Shown one piece after another: positions 5,503 to 6,702 of a DNA stretch of 6,702 nt. The notes under the pieces are model-generated. The model was given only the letters and a program-made list of their open reading frames with translations. It was not told the origin of the DNA and did not search any database. Numbering within the stretch: the first letter of the stretch is position 1; each line of letters opens with the position of its first letter. Origin of the DNA: an uncultured Paracoccaceae bacterium (GTDB lineage Bacteria; Pseudomonadota; Alphaproteobacteria; Rhodobacterales; Rhodobacteraceae); contig CALESR010000084.1 in the NCBI GenBank assembly GCA_937907485.1, positions 1 to 6,702 on the forward strand, given 5' to 3'. The translations under genes were made by a program, and so were the position numbers.

Positions 5503-5712
5503 CATTCCTTGTGGCACGGAATGAGGGACGGACAAACCTCCCCGAACCGGACGGCAGTTAGCATACAGGCAAGCTCTACTAAAACAAGAATCCTCGACGC
5601 AAGCGGGCAGAGATCCATCCCCCCCAGGATCTGTTTGCGGACGAAGGATCTCCCACAAGGTGGGACGAGGGCGGCGACCCCGGGATGGCAGCCCCGGGGT
5701 CGCCGTTGTCAT
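5503..5712 (+). ncRNA. Structured mraZ leader, candidate UpsM-like sRNA
   Basis: In Rhodobacter sphaeroides the abundant sRNA UpsM (about 200 nt) is made from the mraZ 5' leader by transcription ending ahead of the gene. The same position here contains a run of plus-strand hairpins: CATTCC/GGAATG (5503-5508 with 5518-5523), AGATCC/GGATCT (5611-5616 with 5627-5632) around a C-rich loop, TCCCAC/GTGGGA (5651-5656 with 5660-5665) and a final 12-bp stem at 5673-5704. No protein is encoded. The ends are approximate: the 5' end is guessed from the first hairpin and the homologue's length, and no good -10/-35 pair was found. Homology at the sequence level cannot be tested here, so the name rests on position, size and terminal hairpin. 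Confidence 0.45.
5672..5712 (+). terminator. Strong hairpin ahead of mraZ, likely partial terminator/attenuator
   Basis: GGCGACCCCGGG (5673-5684) pairs perfectly with 5693-5704, extendable by C5672-G5705, with an 8-nt loop. The tail GTTGTCATTC is only moderately T-rich, which would fit partial rather than full termination. It ends 46 nt before the mraZ start. Confidence 0.55.
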
Positions 5713-5750
5713 TCAAGACCCCCGCGAGGGGAAGGAAGAAGGCGCATACC

Positions 5751-6254
5751 GTGACCCTCAGGTTTCGCGGCAACGACACGCAGAGCATCGACGGGAAGGG
5801 GCGCGTCTCCATCCCGGTCGATTTTCGGTCTGTGATCGTGGCGGGCGACAATCGGGGCCAGCCGGGGGATCGCCCGACCTTTGCCATCGTCTATGGCACC
5901 GAGGACCAGACGCATCTGAAGTGCTACACGCTCGAAGCCATCGAGAAGATCGAGGCGCGCATCGAGTTGATGGACGAGGGCACGGATGAGCGCGACCTGC
6001 TGGAAACCATCTTTCACGGCTGCACGATGAACATGCAACTGGGCGAGGACGGTCGCATCGTGCTGCCCGCCAAGCTGCGCACCAAGCTGGGGCTGGACGA
6101 CAAGGTGTTCTTCATCGCCGGCAACGACCATTTCAAGATCTGGAAACCCGAGACCTACGCCGAGATCGAGGCCGACCGCGCGAACGCCTTCCTGCGGTCC
6201 AAAGGCCCCGGTTTCAACCCGACCTCGCTGTTGCCCAAACTGCCCGTGACCTGA
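5751..6254 (+). CDS. mraZ: MraZ, transcriptional regulator of the division and cell wall cluster
   Basis: A 167-aa DNA-binding protein with the two SpoVT/AbrB-like swapped-hairpin halves of MraZ. The first is marked by [13 protein letters not shown] at residues 14-26, the second by [11 protein letters not shown] at 100-110. MraZ forms a ring-shaped oligomer and represses its own dcw operon through TGGG repeats. The chosen start is GTG at 5751 (read as Met, then TLRFRGND), with AAGG 8 nt upstream and the conserved RFRG near the N-terminus. An in-frame ATG at 5685 would add 22 residues, but it lies in the loop of the strong hairpin and lacks a ribosome site. The length is somewhat above the ~150 aa of Escherichia coli, owing to an acidic insert and a longer C-terminal tail, as in other Rhodobacterales as far as I recall. 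rsmH follows after 10 nt. Confidence 0.95.
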   Translation: MTLRFRGNDTQSIDGKGRVSIPVDFRSVIVAGDNRGQPGDRPTFAIVYGTEDQTHLKCYTLEAIEKIEARIELMDEGTDERDLLETIFHGCTMNMQLGEDGRIVLPAKLRTKLGLDDKVFFIAGNDHFKIWKPETYAEIEADRANAFLRSKGPGFNPTSLLPKLPVT

Positions 6255-6264
6255 CGGAGGGACC

Positions 6265-6702
6265 ATGACTCCCTCACCCTCTGACGCGCCGCATATTCCC
6301 GTCCTGCTGGGGCCGATCCTGTCGGCTGTGGCGCCGGTCACCGGCGTCTGGCTGGATGGCACACTGGGGGCCGGGGGCTATGCGCGTGGCCTGCTGGCGG
6401 CGGGGGCTGACCGGGTGATCGGCATCGACCGCGATCCGCTGGCGCTGGCGATGGCGGCAGAGTGGGGCCAGCCTTACGGCGACCGGCTGCGAGTGGTAGG
6501 CGGAACGTTTTCCGACCTCGATACGCTGGCGGGCGAGGCGCTGGACGGCGTGGTGCTGGATCTCGGCGTCAGTTCCATGCAACTCGATCAGGCCGAGCGC
6601 GGCTTTTCCTTTACCCGCGACGGTCCGCTGGACATGCGCATGAGCCAGGAGGGCCCTTCGGCCGCCGATCTGGTGAACGGCGCCGACGAGGGGGAACTGG
6701 CC
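6265..6702 (+). CDS. rsmH: RsmH, 16S rRNA (cytosine-1402-N4)-methyltransferase, N-terminal part (cut by the window edge)
   Basis: A SAM-dependent methyltransferase (formerly MraW) that methylates N4 of C1402 in the decoding centre of 16S rRNA. The first 146 codons are present, out of a usual ~310-330. Family marks are the N-terminal HIPVLL (10-15), the SAM-binding [12 protein letters not shown] (31-42), the acidic strand end GIDRDPLAL (53-61) and the signature that begins [18 protein letters not shown] (99-116) and continues to LDMRM at 122-126. ATG 6265 has GGAGG with about 5 nt spacing and lies 10 nt after the mraZ stop, so the two are co-transcribed as in most dcw clusters. No break is seen before the window ends. 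Confidence 0.97.
   Translation, partial: MTPSPSDAPHIPVLLGPILSAVAPVTGVWLDGTLGAGGYARGLLAAGADRVIGIDRDPLALAMAAEWGQPYGDRLRVVGGTFSDLDTLAGEALDGVVLDLGVSSMQLDQAERGFSFTRDGPLDMRMSQEGPSAADLVNGADEGELA

Noticed and set aside
5013..5618. Minus-strand 201-codon frame downstream of mrp
   Set aside because: No domain is recognised, it overlaps the 3' end of mrp, and it runs through the leader hairpins and MraZ boxes. Composition does not look coding.
5050..5750. RNase P RNA (rnpB), which can lie near mraZ in alphaproteobacteria
   Set aside because: The conserved GAGGAAAGTCCGGGC-type core and the matching 3' ACAGAA element were not found on either strand.
5685..5750. N-terminal extension of MraZ from ATG 5685
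   Set aside because: The ATG falls in the loop of the strong hairpin, lacks a ribosome site and adds residues not found in MraZ. GTG 5751 has a good site.

Overview
The window is GC-rich alphaproteobacterial chromosome. It looks like Rhodobacteraceae (Rhodobacter/Paracoccus relatives), for two reasons: a DUF1127 gene followed by a cluster of hairpins with CCTCCTCCC loops, and the mraZ-rsmH start of the division/cell-wall (dcw) cluster behind a long structured leader. Species cannot be named from this sequence. No transposon, CRISPR array, tRNA or rRNA gene was seen.

Left part, all minus strand: the N-terminal half of a UvrD/PcrA-type helicase runs off the left edge (1-1070). It is preceded in transcription order by a membrane di-iron fatty-acid-desaturase family gene (1128-2009) and a stand-alone class II glutamine amidotransferase (2071-2865). 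Gaps of 57 and 61 nt would allow partial co-transcription.

Middle part, minus strand, and the most interesting: a 73-aa DUF1127 protein (3428-3649, CcaF1-like) with a heat-shock-sigma-like promoter upstream. It is followed by eight stem-loops (3039-3371) that share the loop motif CCTCCTCCC while their stems differ in sequence. The last one is followed by a T-run and doubles as an intrinsic terminator. This matches the layout of the CcaF1-CcsR ('cuckoo' RNA) locus of Rhodobacter sphaeroides. The protein there is an RNA-binding factor that helps mature the RNAs, and the RNAs carry an anti-Shine-Dalgarno-like loop. Here the eight hairpins fall into two blocks of four, each preceded by a related spacer module.

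Right part, plus strand: an Mrp/ApbC-type Fe-S carrier ATPase (3967-5049) diverges from the DUF1127 gene. About 700 nt without a gene follow. They hold a likely mrp terminator, three 10-bp-phased TGGG boxes (candidate MraZ operator) and a chain of hairpins ending in a very strong one just before mraZ. The position fits an UpsM-like sRNA made by premature termination in the mraZ leader. Then come mraZ (5751-6254, GTG start) and the first 146 codons of rsmH, which runs off the right edge.
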